DNA of 64,000 bases from Streptomyces thermolilacinus SPC6 (GTDB lineage: Bacteria; Actinomycetota; Actinomycetes; Streptomycetales; Streptomycetaceae), in assembly GCF_000478605.2 (NCBI RefSeq), contig NZ_ASHX02000001.1:4045001-4109000 (forward strand), read 5' to 3'. Under the pieces are notes generated by a model. The model had not been told where the DNA came from. It ran no database searches and worked only from the letters and a program-made list of their open reading frames with translations. The number at the start of each line of letters is the position of its first letter. Positions within the stretch are counted from its first letter, which is position 1. Made by a program: the position numbers and the translations under genes. Positions 56,590 to 63,841 of this stretch are shown here, one piece after another.

Positions 56590-57915
56590 CTACGGCAGGG
56601 CCCGCCGCACCCGTACGCCGACCGCCGCCAGGGCCAGTGCCGCCGCGCCCGCCGCCACCGGCAGGCCGTACGCCGTGTCCGCGCCCGCCCGCTCCACCAG
56701 CCAGCCGCCCGCCGCAGCGCCCGCCGAGATCCCGCCCAGCAGCGCCGTCACCGCCAGCGTCATGCCCTCGTTCAGCTGCGCGGCGGGCGTCAGCCGCTGC
56801 ACCAGCGACATGCCCGTCACCATCGTCGGCGCCGTCGCCATCCCCGCCAGCAGCAGCGCCCCGGCCAGCGCGAGCAGCGACCCCGAGTACGACGCCGCCA
56901 GCAGCGGCAGCGACATCAGTACGGTCATCGCCGCCAGGCACACCAGCAGCCGCCGCCGCACATCACGCGCCGGCCGCACCGACCCGTACACGAGGCCCGC
57001 CAGGAACGAGCCGAACGCCTGGAGCGCCATCACCGGGCCCGCCTGCGGTCCGTCCACGTACGCCAGCGTCACGATCTCCATCGACCCGAAGATCGCGCCC
57101 GTCGCCAGGAACACCGCCAGCAGCGCGGGCATCCCCGGCGTGCGGAGCGGCGACCGCGACCGCTGCCCGGCCACGCGCGGGGCGACCGGCGGCTCCGTCG
57201 CGCGCTGCGCCGTGAACAGCAGCATCCCGGCGAGCAGCAGTACCGCGCCGACGAGCGTGCCCGCCTCCGGGAACAGCGCCGCGCACAGGAACGCCGCCAG
57301 CACCGGACCGGTCATGAAGCACAGTTCGTCCACGGCCTGCTCGAAGGCGTTCGCCGTGTGCACCGCGCGCGGGTCGGCCCGGTACAGGTGGGCCCAGCGG
57401 GCGCGGGACATGCCGCCGATGTTCGGGGTCGTCGCGGTCGCGGCGTACGCGGCGAACAGCGTCCAGTCCGGCGCGTCGTGGCGGACGCACAGCAGCAGCG
57501 CGAGCGACCCGAGGACGGCGAGGACCGTGGCGGGAACGGCGACGCGCGCCTGCCCGTACCGGTCGATCAGCCGCGCGGTGAACGGCGCCACCACCGCCGT
57601 CGCGGCCAGACCGGTCGCGGTGACGGCGCCGGCGAGGGCGTACGAGCCGCGCGACCCGGCGATCATGATGACCGCGCTGACGGTGAACATGCCCATCGGG
57701 ACCCGGGCGATGAGGTTCCCGGCGGTGAACGCGCGCGTGCCGGGCGCGGCGAACAGGCGGAGGTAGGCGTTGCCGGGGCGGCGGCCGGGCTCCGGCGGAG
57801 CGGCGGGTGTCGTGGCGGGCTCGATGGGCGGGGCGGGTGTCGTGGCGGGCTCGACCGGCGCGGGCTTCCCCGGCGCGGCAGGCTTCGGCTTCGTCTTCGT
57901 CGGGTGCGGGGGCAT
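56590..57915 (-). CDS. MFS transporter
   Basis: About 441 residues with 12 predicted helices after a Pro/Thr/Lys-rich cytoplasmic N-terminus of 45 residues (a duplicated PATTPAPP/PATTPAAPP element). The MFS loop 2-3 signature is seen as LIDRYGQARVAVPA. ARVPMGMFTVSAVIMI, ELCFMTGPVLAAFL and FGSMEIVTLAYV resemble proton-driven exporters of small molecules or sugars. It is divergent from the LysR gene across only 83 bp, so that regulator most likely controls it. The longer frame to 57978 is rejected because it would overlap the shared promoter. Confidence 0.88.
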   Translation of the reverse strand: MPPHPTKTKPKPAAPGKPAPVEPATTPAPPIEPATTPAAPPEPGRRPGNAYLRLFAAPGTRAFTAGNLIARVPMGMFTVSAVIMIAGSRGSYALAGAVTATGLAATAVVAPFTARLIDRYGQARVAVPATVLAVLGSLALLLCVRHDAPDWTLFAAYAATATTPNIGGMSRARWAHLYRADPRAVHTANAFEQAVDELCFMTGPVLAAFLCAALFPEAGTLVGAVLLLAGMLLFTAQRATEPPVAPRVAGQRSRSPLRTPGMPALLAVFLATGAIFGSMEIVTLAYVDGPQAGPVMALQAFGSFLAGLVYGSVRPARDVRRRLLVCLAAMTVLMSLPLLAASYSGSLLALAGALLLAGMATAPTMVTGMSLVQRLTPAAQLNEGMTLAVTALLGGISAGAAAGGWLVERAGADTAYGLPVAAGAAALALAAVGVRVRRALP

Positions 57916-57998
57916 GGCACCACCCTCACCGCCCGCCCCGCCACCGGTCCAACACCTGTTCGGAGCACATTCACGCACCCCTGTTGTAAGTTCCGCAC

Positions 57999-58964
57999 GT
58001 GGTCCCCGACATCGAACCCCGGCTCCTGCGCGCCTTCGCCGCCGTCGCCGACGAACTGCACTTCACCCGCGCCGCCGCCCGCCTCTACGTCGCCCAGCAG
58101 GCCCTCAGCCGTGACATCCGGCGCCTGGAGCGGCAGCTCGGCACCGAACTGTTCGTCCGCACCACCCGGCAGGTCGCCCTCACCACCGACGGCGAGCGGC
58201 TGCGCCCGTACGCGCAGGCCGTCCTCGCCGCGTACGACGACCTGGCCACGGCCTTCTCCGGCGTCGGCCCACGCCCCCTCCTCGTGGACCTCAACTCGCC
58301 CGACATGAGCAGCGGCCGCGTCCTCGGCCTGGCCCGCGCGCTGGCGCCAGACTGCGAACTGATGGCCCGCTATGAGAGCGGCCTGACGGGCGCCGCCGCC
58401 GAGATGCTCGCCGGGCGCATCGACGCGTCGTTCGGCCGGGTCGCCGGACTCGACCCGGCGGTCCGCGCCCGGCTCGCCTGGCAGCCCGTACGGTACGAGC
58501 CGATGGCCGTCATCCTGCCCGACGACCATCCGCTGGCCGGCCGGGACGAGGTGGAGCTCGCCGCGCTCGCCGGGCAGGCCCTGTACGCCGGGGCGGGCAA
58601 CCCGCGCACCCGCGAGTGGACCGACCTGGCCGCGCTGCTCTTCGCCGAGCACGGCATCCGGATCGCGCCGCCCGCGCCGCTCGCGGTGGGCGTCGAGGAG
58701 TTCCGCCGCGTCATGGCCAAGGGGCGTACGCCGGTACTGACCGTGGTGGACTTCCCGCCCATGCCGGACACGGTCCTGCGCCCGCTCGTGGACCCCGTAC
58801 CCCTCTCCCCGGTGGCGCTCGTGTGGCGCAAGGGGCTGAAGCACCCGGGCCTGGACGCGCTGCGCGCCGCCGCCGCGCGCCTCGCCGCCGAGGAGGGGTG
58901 GCTCTCCGTACCGGACGGGGCGTGGCTCCCGGAGCTGGACGCGGCGCTGATGCGAGCCGCCTGA
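57999..58964 (+). CDS. LysR family transcriptional regulator
   Basis: A 321-residue LysR-type regulator. The N-terminal winged helix-turn-helix has RLLRAFAAVADELHFTRAAA, LYVAQQALSRDIRRLERQLG and ELFVRTTRQVALTTDG; the C-terminal co-inducer domain (about 92-300) is periplasmic-binding-protein-like. The GTG at 57999 lacks a Shine-Dalgarno; TAAGTT lies 6 nt upstream, consistent with a leaderless message. It shares an 83-bp control region with the divergent MFS gene, the classic LysR arrangement. Confidence 0.92.
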   Translation: MVPDIEPRLLRAFAAVADELHFTRAAARLYVAQQALSRDIRRLERQLGTELFVRTTRQVALTTDGERLRPYAQAVLAAYDDLATAFSGVGPRPLLVDLNSPDMSSGRVLGLARALAPDCELMARYESGLTGAAAEMLAGRIDASFGRVAGLDPAVRARLAWQPVRYEPMAVILPDDHPLAGRDEVELAALAGQALYAGAGNPRTREWTDLAALLFAEHGIRIAPPAPLAVGVEEFRRVMAKGRTPVLTVVDFPPMPDTVLRPLVDPVPLSPVALVWRKGLKHPGLDALRAAAARLAAEEGWLSVPDGAWLPELDAALMRAA

Positions 58965-59094
58965 CCTCCCCGTCTCCCCGATCCCCCTGATCCGCCTGCA
59001 CCCGGTGGTCCCGGTGGTTCCGGTGGCCACACCCGCCACGCCCGTATCCGCGCCGCGCCGCTCACACCCCGCTCCGCCGCCGGGTGAGAGCAAG

Positions 59095-59131
59095 GTTTCC
59101 GCCCGGTCACCTCAGATGACCCGGCCGAAAC
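59095..59131. promoter_or_regulatory. two oppositely oriented GlnR-box matches upstream of narK
   Basis: GTTTC, 6 nt, GTCAC (59095-59110) is on the minus strand GTGAC-n6-GAAAC, an exact match to the GlnR half-box pair gTnAC-n6-GAAAC. ATGAC, 6 nt, GAAAC (59116-59131) is a one-mismatch match on the plus strand. A possible -10, TAGCGT, follows at 59142-59147. Nitrogen control of narK by GlnR is known for Streptomyces in general; binding here is inferred. Confidence 0.65.
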
Positions 59132-59207
59132 GCGGCCTCCCTAGCGTCGGTCCAGAAGCGTGCAGGGACCAAGGACCAGGGATCGGACACGGCGGAGGTG
59201 GTGCGCG

Positions 59208-60566
59208 ATGGGCGGCGGACGGTGGATCGAGGAGTGGGACCCCGAGGACGAGACGTTCTGGAAGGCGAAAGGGGAGCGGATCGCCAACCGGAACCTCCTC
59301 TTCTCGGTGATCTCCGAGCACATCGGCTTCTCCATCTGGACGCTGTGGTCCGTGATGGTCCTGTTCATGGGCCCGGAGTACGGCGTTGACCCGGCCGGGA
59401 AGTTCTTCCTGATCGCCGTCGCCACGCTCGTCGGCGCCGCCATCCGCGTGCCGTACACGTTCGCCGTGGCACGCTTCGGCGGCCGTAACTGGACCGTGTT
59501 CAGCGCCCTGTTGCTCCTGCTGCCGACCGGCGCGGCGTACGCGGTGATGGAGCCCGGTACCTCGTACACGACGTTTGTCCTCGTCGCGGCGCTCACCGGC
59601 GTCGGCGGCGGCAATTTCGCCTCGTCCATGACCAACATCAACGCCTTCTTCCCGCTCCACCGCAAGGGCTGGGCGCTCGGCCTCAACGCGGGCGGCGGCA
59701 ACATCGGCGTCCCCGTCGTACAGCTCGCGGGCCTCGCGGTCATCGGCACGGCCGGCGCCGCGCACCCCCGGATCGTGCTGGGCGTCTACATCCCGCTGAC
59801 CGTCGCCGCCGCCGTGTGCGCCGCGCTGTTCATGGACAACCTGGCGCCCGTGCGGAACGACACGGGCGCCGTCAAGGAGGCCGTCCGGGACGGGCACACC
59901 TGGATCATGGCGTTCCTCTACATCGGCACGTTCGGGTCGTTCATCGGGTACAGCTTCGCCTTCGGGCTCGTCCTCCAGACGCAGTTCGGCCGGACCCCGC
60001 TCCAGGCCGCGTCGCTCACCTTCATCGGCCCGCTCCTCGGCTCGCTGATCCGGCCCGTCGGGGGCTCGCTCGCCGACCGGTACGGCGGCGCGCGGATCAC
60101 GCTCGGCACGTTCGCCGCGATGGCCGCCGCGACGGGCGTCGTCGTCCACGCCTCCGTCACCGAGTCCCTGGCGGTGTTCCTCGTCGGGTTCACCTCCCTG
60201 TTCGTCCTCAGCGGCCTCGGCAACGGCTCCGCGTTCAAGATGATCCCGGCGATCTTCAAGGCGAAGGCGTACGCCTCCGGGCTCGGCGGCGAGGAGGCCG
60301 ACGCGTACGGCCGCCGCCTCTCCGGCGCCGCCATGGGGCTGATCGGCGCGATCGGCGCGGTCGGGGGGCTCGGCATCAACCTCGCGTTCCGCCAGTCCTT
60401 CCAGACCGCCGGGTCCGGTACGTACGCCTTCGTCGCCTTCCTCGTCTTCTACGCGGCGTGCATCGCCGTGACGTGGGCGGTATACCTTCGACGTCCGGCC
60501 GCGACCGGCGCGGCGACCGCTCCCGAGGCCACGGCCCAGCGGCGGCTCAGCTACTCCGAGGTGTGA
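59208..60566 (+). CDS. narK: nitrate/nitrite transporter (NarK family)
   Basis: About 452 residues of the NNP branch of MFS transporters. A short cytoplasmic start (WIEEWDPEDETFWKAKGERI) precedes 12 helices. The nitrate signatures are recognisable: TGVGGGNFASSMTNINAFFP (helix 5) and LSGLGNGSAFKMIPAIF (helix 11). It imports nitrate and/or exports nitrite. The ATG at 59208 is preceded by GGAGGTGG. The downstream gene nnaR and GlnR-type boxes in front of both tie it to nitrate assimilation. Confidence 0.93.
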   Translation: MGGGRWIEEWDPEDETFWKAKGERIANRNLLFSVISEHIGFSIWTLWSVMVLFMGPEYGVDPAGKFFLIAVATLVGAAIRVPYTFAVARFGGRNWTVFSALLLLLPTGAAYAVMEPGTSYTTFVLVAALTGVGGGNFASSMTNINAFFPLHRKGWALGLNAGGGNIGVPVVQLAGLAVIGTAGAAHPRIVLGVYIPLTVAAAVCAALFMDNLAPVRNDTGAVKEAVRDGHTWIMAFLYIGTFGSFIGYSFAFGLVLQTQFGRTPLQAASLTFIGPLLGSLIRPVGGSLADRYGGARITLGTFAAMAAATGVVVHASVTESLAVFLVGFTSLFVLSGLGNGSAFKMIPAIFKAKAYASGLGGEEADAYGRRLSGAAMGLIGAIGAVGGLGINLAFRQSFQTAGSGTYAFVAFLVFYAACIAVTWAVYLRRPAATGAATAPEATAQRRLSYSEV

Positions 60567-60579
60567 TCGCGCATGCTCC

Positions 60580-60595
60580 GTAACGGCGGGGAAAC
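60580..60595 (+). promoter_or_regulatory. GlnR box upstream of nnaR
   Basis: GTAAC, 6 nt, GAAAC matches the GlnR consensus gTnAC-n6-GAAAC exactly. It lies 13 nt after the narK stop and 47 nt before the nnaR ATG, so nnaR can be switched on separately from narK. nnaR has been reported as a GlnR target in S. coelicolor. Confidence 0.7.
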
Positions 60596-60641
60596 GTCCG
60601 CGAACCAGGCCCGTCACGCACCCTTGCCAGGCTCAGGCGTC

Positions 60642-61796
60642 ATGCACGAGCAGCAGCAGGAGAACGGCCCCCTCGCGGGCTTCACGGTCGGCGTCACCGC
60701 GGCCCGCCGCGCGGACGAGCTGGGCGCGCTGCTTCAGCGCCGGGGGGCCGCGGTGCTGCACGCCCCGGCGCTGCGGATCGTGCCGCTCGCCGACGACGCG
60801 GAACTCCTCGACGCGACCAGGCAACTCGTCGGCTCCGCCCCGGACATCGTCGTCGCGACGACCGCGATCGGCTTCCGGGGCTGGCTGGAGGCCGCCGACG
60901 GCTGGGGGTACGGGGAGGAGCTGCTCGCCTGCCTGCGCGGCGTGCGGGTGCTCGCCCGGGGGCCCAAGGTGAAGGGCGCGGTACGGGCGGCCGGGCTCAC
61001 CGAGGAGTGGTCGCCCGCCTCCGACTCCATGGCCGAGGTGCTGGACCGGCTCCTGGAGCAGGGCGTGTCCGGACAGCGCGTCGCGCTCCAGCTGCACGGC
61101 GAGCCGCTGCCCGGATTCGTGGAGGCGCTGCGGGACGCGGGCGCGGAGGTCGTGGTCGTCCCCGTGTACCGGTGGATGCCGCCCGAGGACCCGGCGGCGC
61201 TGGACCGGCTGCTGGACGCGACGGTCGCCCGCACCCTGGACGCGGTGACGTTCACCAGCGCGCCCGCCGCCGCGTCGCTGCTGGCCCGCGCCGAGCACCG
61301 GGGCCTGCGCGCCGAACTGCTGGACGCGCTGCGCCACGACGTGCTGGCCGCCTGCGTCGGCCCGGTCACCGCGGTGCCGTTGCAGAGTCACGGGGTGGAC
61401 ACCGTCCAGCCGGCCCGCTTCCGGCTCGGCCCGCTCGTCCAGACCCTGTGCCAGGAACTGCCCGCGCGGGCGCGGACCCTGCCGGTCGCGGGGCGGCGCA
61501 TCGAGATCCGGGGCCACGCGGTGCTGGTGGACGGCGAGTTGCGGCCCGTGCCGCCCGCCGGGATGTCGCTGCTCCACGCGCTGGCCCGCCGCCCCGGCTG
61601 GGTGGTCTCCCGCGCCGATCTGCTGCGCGCCCTGCCCGGAGCGGGCCGCGACGAGCACGCCGTCGAAACCGCGATGGCCCGCCTCCGCACGGCCCTGGGC
61701 GCCCCGAAACTGATCCAGACGGTCGTCAAGCGCGGCTACCGCCTGGCCCTGGACCCGACGGCGGAGGTGCCGGGGCAGCCCGCGGGGGAGGGGTAG
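60642..61796 (+). CDS. nnaR: NnaR: HemD-like domain fused to a winged-helix DNA-binding domain
   Basis: About 384 residues. The N-terminal ~265 residues resemble uroporphyrinogen-III synthase (FTVGVTAARRADELGALLQRRG, VVATTAIGFRGWLEAA, DAVTFTSAPAAASLL, VLAACVGPVTAVPLQ). The C-terminal ~95 form an OmpR-type winged helix (GMSLLHALARRPGWVVSRADLL and VETAMARLRTALG, then VVKRGYRLAL). The fused form is the regulator NnaR, a co-activator with GlnR of nitrate/nitrite assimilation genes, so it is not expected to be the haem-pathway enzyme. The ATG at 60642 is chosen; the frame extends to 60573 across the GlnR box. Confidence 0.9.
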   Translation: MHEQQQENGPLAGFTVGVTAARRADELGALLQRRGAAVLHAPALRIVPLADDAELLDATRQLVGSAPDIVVATTAIGFRGWLEAADGWGYGEELLACLRGVRVLARGPKVKGAVRAAGLTEEWSPASDSMAEVLDRLLEQGVSGQRVALQLHGEPLPGFVEALRDAGAEVVVVPVYRWMPPEDPAALDRLLDATVARTLDAVTFTSAPAAASLLARAEHRGLRAELLDALRHDVLAACVGPVTAVPLQSHGVDTVQPARFRLGPLVQTLCQELPARARTLPVAGRRIEIRGHAVLVDGELRPVPPAGMSLLHALARRPGWVVSRADLLRALPGAGRDEHAVETAMARLRTALGAPKLIQTVVKRGYRLALDPTAEVPGQPAGEG

Positions 61797-61831
61797 GCGG
61801 TACGGGGCTCCGGTGTGCCGACGCCACGCCG

Positions 61832-62097
61832 TCAGGCAGGGACGTCGTGCTCTTTGAGATCCGTCGGCACACCGGCTGCCGCCGCGAAATCCTTGTCGGC
61901 GTGGAGGCACCACCAGGCCGTGGTGCGCCGCGGTCGCGCAGACCAGCCAGTCCCCCACGGACAGGCTTCGGTGTCGGCCACGCCGGGCAAGCCGGTACTG
62001 CGCGGTTTCGATCCATCGCCAAGCACCCTCGGGCACCAGATCGTTGGGGCAGAGACCGCCGAACCACAGCAGTTGAATCGACCAGGTAGCGAAGCAC
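61832..62097 (-). pseudogene. vapC-type PIN toxin remnant
   Basis: A PIN-domain toxin can be traced in three frames: the start MLRYLVDSTAVV with the first catalytic Asp (GTG at 62097), the middle VPEGAWRWIETAQYRLARRG, then SLSVGDWLVCATAAHHGLVV with the later acidic site, and the end LHADKDFAAAAGVPTDL. Only about 266 bp remain of the usual ~390, so the central region with the conserved Glu is deleted, and at least two frameshifts break the frame. It begins 1 nt after the vapB stop. No active toxin is expected. Confidence 0.75.
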
Positions 62098-62098
62098 G

Positions 62099-62329
62099 TC
62101 AGTCGATGTCCTTCCCCGCGGCGGGCGTCCGCCAGAAGCTCTCCTCGTCCCAGCTGCGTGCTGCCTGGAAGTGACGCAGCCGCGCCTCGGTCCTGCGGCG
62201 CCGCTCGGCGTACTCGCGGAGGGCGAGGTTCACTGTCTCCTTCTTGGTGCGCGCGCCGGACAGCCGCATGGCCTCGGCAAGGGCGTCGTCGTCGATGTCG
62301 ATCTGTGTCGCGGCTCGCGTATGTTGCAT
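62099..62329 (-). CDS. VapB-type antitoxin (intact)
   Basis: A 76-residue antitoxin of the VapB family: TQIDIDDDALAEAMRLSGAR, then TKKETVNLALREYAERRRR, which together form the ribbon-helix-helix/AbrB-like DNA-binding part. The C-terminal tail (ARSWDEESFWRTPAAG) normally wraps the VapC toxin. The ATG at 62329 fits the family. The partner toxin gene directly downstream is a wreck, so this is a surviving antitoxin. Confidence 0.8.
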   Translation of the reverse strand: MQHTRAATQIDIDDDALAEAMRLSGARTKKETVNLALREYAERRRRTEARLRHFQAARSWDEESFWRTPAAGKDID

Positions 62330-62415
62330 ACATCACGCATGGCCTGCCGGTGGGGTTCCCGGAAGCCGGGTACGGGGGCAGGCTGGGGCGGAGGCGGCCC
62401 AGGGGGTGACCGGGC

Positions 62416-63153
62416 GTGGCGGGAGCGGAAGGGCGGCGGTCGTTCGACGCCGGGCGGCGGTGCCTGGCGCTGCTGGACGCGCCCCCGGACGGCCCCGAGG
62501 CGCTCGCGCGCTGGCTGGTGGACTGCGGCCTGGTGCCGGAGGGGACGCCGCTGGACGCGGTGGACGACGGGTGGGTGGAACGTTTCGCCGAGCTGCGGGA
62601 CCACATCGACACCCTCGTACGAGCGGAACTGACCGGGCGGGCGACCACCGGGCCCACCGGGCCCACCGGGCCCACCGGGCCCACCGGGCCCACCGGGCCC
62701 ACCGGGGCACCCGGGCCCACCGGGGCACCCGGGCCCACCGGGGCACCCGGCCCCGCGGCCCCCGCGATCCCACCCCGCACCCCACACCCCATCCCGCACC
62801 CCGCACCCGCCCTCGACCGGACCGCCCTCGACCGGGTCAACGCCCTCGCGGCCGCCGCCGCGCCGCCCGCGCCCAGGGCCGAGCCGGGGCCCGACGGGCG
62901 GCTCGTACGGGCCCTCGGCGCGCCGCCCCGCTGCGCCGCCCTCCTCGCCGCCCTGGCGCGCGACGCCGTGGAGCTGCTCACCGACCCGGCCGCGCGGGCC
63001 CGGCTCCGCGAGTGCGAGGGCCACCACTGCCACCGCGTGTACCTCGACACCTCCCGTGGCGCGCGCCGCCGTTGGTGCTCCAGCGCCACCTGCGGGAACC
63101 GCGACCGCGTGGCCCGGCACCGGGCCCGTACGGGCCGCTCCCGCGAGGGCTGA
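62416..63153 (+). CDS. CGNR zinc-finger protein with collagen-like insert
   Basis: A 245-residue protein. The N-terminal ~75 residues resemble the ABATE (stress-regulator) domain, here starting GRRSFDAGRRCLALLDA. Residues 79-114 are 12 perfect Gly-X-Y triplets (six GPT, then GAP/GPT alternating). A linker and a second helical part follow, and the C-terminus (about 195-235) is a CGNR zinc finger: LRECEGHHCHRVYLD, then RRRWCSSATCGNRDRV. CGNR proteins are putative transcription regulators. The GTG at 62416 has AGGGGGTGA upstream. It precedes the ECF sigma gene by 94 nt. Confidence 0.85.
   Translation: MAGAEGRRSFDAGRRCLALLDAPPDGPEALARWLVDCGLVPEGTPLDAVDDGWVERFAELRDHIDTLVRAELTGRATTGPTGPTGPTGPTGPTGPTGAPGPTGAPGPTGAPGPAAPAIPPRTPHPIPHPAPALDRTALDRVNALAAAAAPPAPRAEPGPDGRLVRALGAPPRCAALLAALARDAVELLTDPAARARLRECEGHHCHRVYLDTSRGARRRWCSSATCGNRDRVARHRARTGRSREG
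62647..62757 (+). repeat. 9-bp/18-bp GC-rich tandem repeats coding Gly-Pro-Thr
   Basis: ACCGGGCCC is repeated about six times and then GGGGCACCCGGGCCCACC about three times, all in frame with the CGNR gene. Length variation here would add or remove GPT triplets without breaking the frame. Confidence 0.85.
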
Positions 63154-63156
63154 CGA

Positions 63157-63183
63157 GAAACTTCCGCGCGGCGTTGAGACGTT
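63157..63183 (+). promoter_or_regulatory. candidate ECF-type promoter upstream of sigU
   Basis: GAAACTT (63157-63163), a 16-nt spacer and CGTT (63180-63183) fit the AAC/CGT pattern of ECF sigma promoters. Autoregulation of the sigma gene is therefore possible. Confidence 0.4.
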
Positions 63184-63247
63184 CGGCTCCCGCCCTCGTA
63201 GTGAAGGGGGCAAGGAGTCGGACAGGGTCTCGACCAGGGAGGTTCGG

Positions 63248-63841
63248 GTGCGCAAGGATGCCGCCGTGGCCGATGACCGTCGGGGGACGCGTCGGGCCCG
63301 GCACCGCGCGGAGTCGTCGCGTGTCAATCACCCTGTCCCGGACGAGGAGTTGATGCGGTCCCTCTACCGCGAGCACGCCGGACCGCTGCTCGCCTACGTA
63401 CTGCGCCTCGTGGCCGGCGACCGCCAGCGGGCCGAGGACGTCGTGCAGGAGACGCTCATCCGTGCCTGGAAGAACGCCGGTCAGCTCAATCGGGCCACCG
63501 GTTCCGTCCGACCCTGGCTGGTGACGGTCGCCCGGCGCATCGTCATCGACGGCCACCGCAGCCGGCAGGCCCGGCCGCAGGAGGTCGATCCGTCGCCGCT
63601 GGAGGTCATGCCCGCGGAGGACGAGATCGACAAGGCGCTGTGGCTGATGACGTTGTCGGATGCCCTCGACGATTTGACCCCGGCCCACCGGGAAGTCCTC
63701 ATCGAGACGTACTTCAAGGGGCGTACGGTCAACGAGGCCGCCAAGACCCTGGGCATACCGAGCGGGACCGTGCGGTCCCGGGTGTTCTACGCGCTGCGTT
63801 CCATGAAACTGGCTCTGGAGGAGAGGGGGGTATCGGCATGA
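63248..63841 (+). CDS. sigU: ECF RNA polymerase sigma factor, SigU-like
   Basis: About 197 residues. Region 2 (PDEELMRSLYREHAGPLLAYVLRL, then AEDVVQETLIRAWKNA) recognises -10 elements, and region 4 (LSDALDDLTPAHREVLIETYF, then AAKTLGIPSGTVRSRVFYAL) recognises -35 elements; region 3 is absent as in all ECF factors. From memory it matches S. coelicolor SigU, whose activity is held by the membrane anti-sigma RsuA. The GTG at 63248 has GGGAGG about 6 nt upstream; GTG 63266 is an alternative. Its stop overlaps the next start (ATGA), which couples it to the putative anti-sigma gene. Confidence 0.85.
   Translation: MRKDAAVADDRRGTRRARHRAESSRVNHPVPDEELMRSLYREHAGPLLAYVLRLVAGDRQRAEDVVQETLIRAWKNAGQLNRATGSVRPWLVTVARRIVIDGHRSRQARPQEVDPSPLEVMPAEDEIDKALWLMTLSDALDDLTPAHREVLIETYFKGRTVNEAAKTLGIPSGTVRSRVFYALRSMKLALEERGVSA

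Noticed and set aside
60642..61796. Haem-pathway HemD enzyme
   Set aside because: The C-terminal winged helix and neighbouring narK identify the regulatory NnaR form rather than a biosynthetic uroporphyrinogen-III synthase.
62650..62757. Regular repeats that might look like a CRISPR array
   Set aside because: Units are 9-18 bp, contiguous without spacers and in frame with a gene; no cas genes are present. The Ser/Gly repeats at 50035-50575 were rejected as CRISPR for the same reason.
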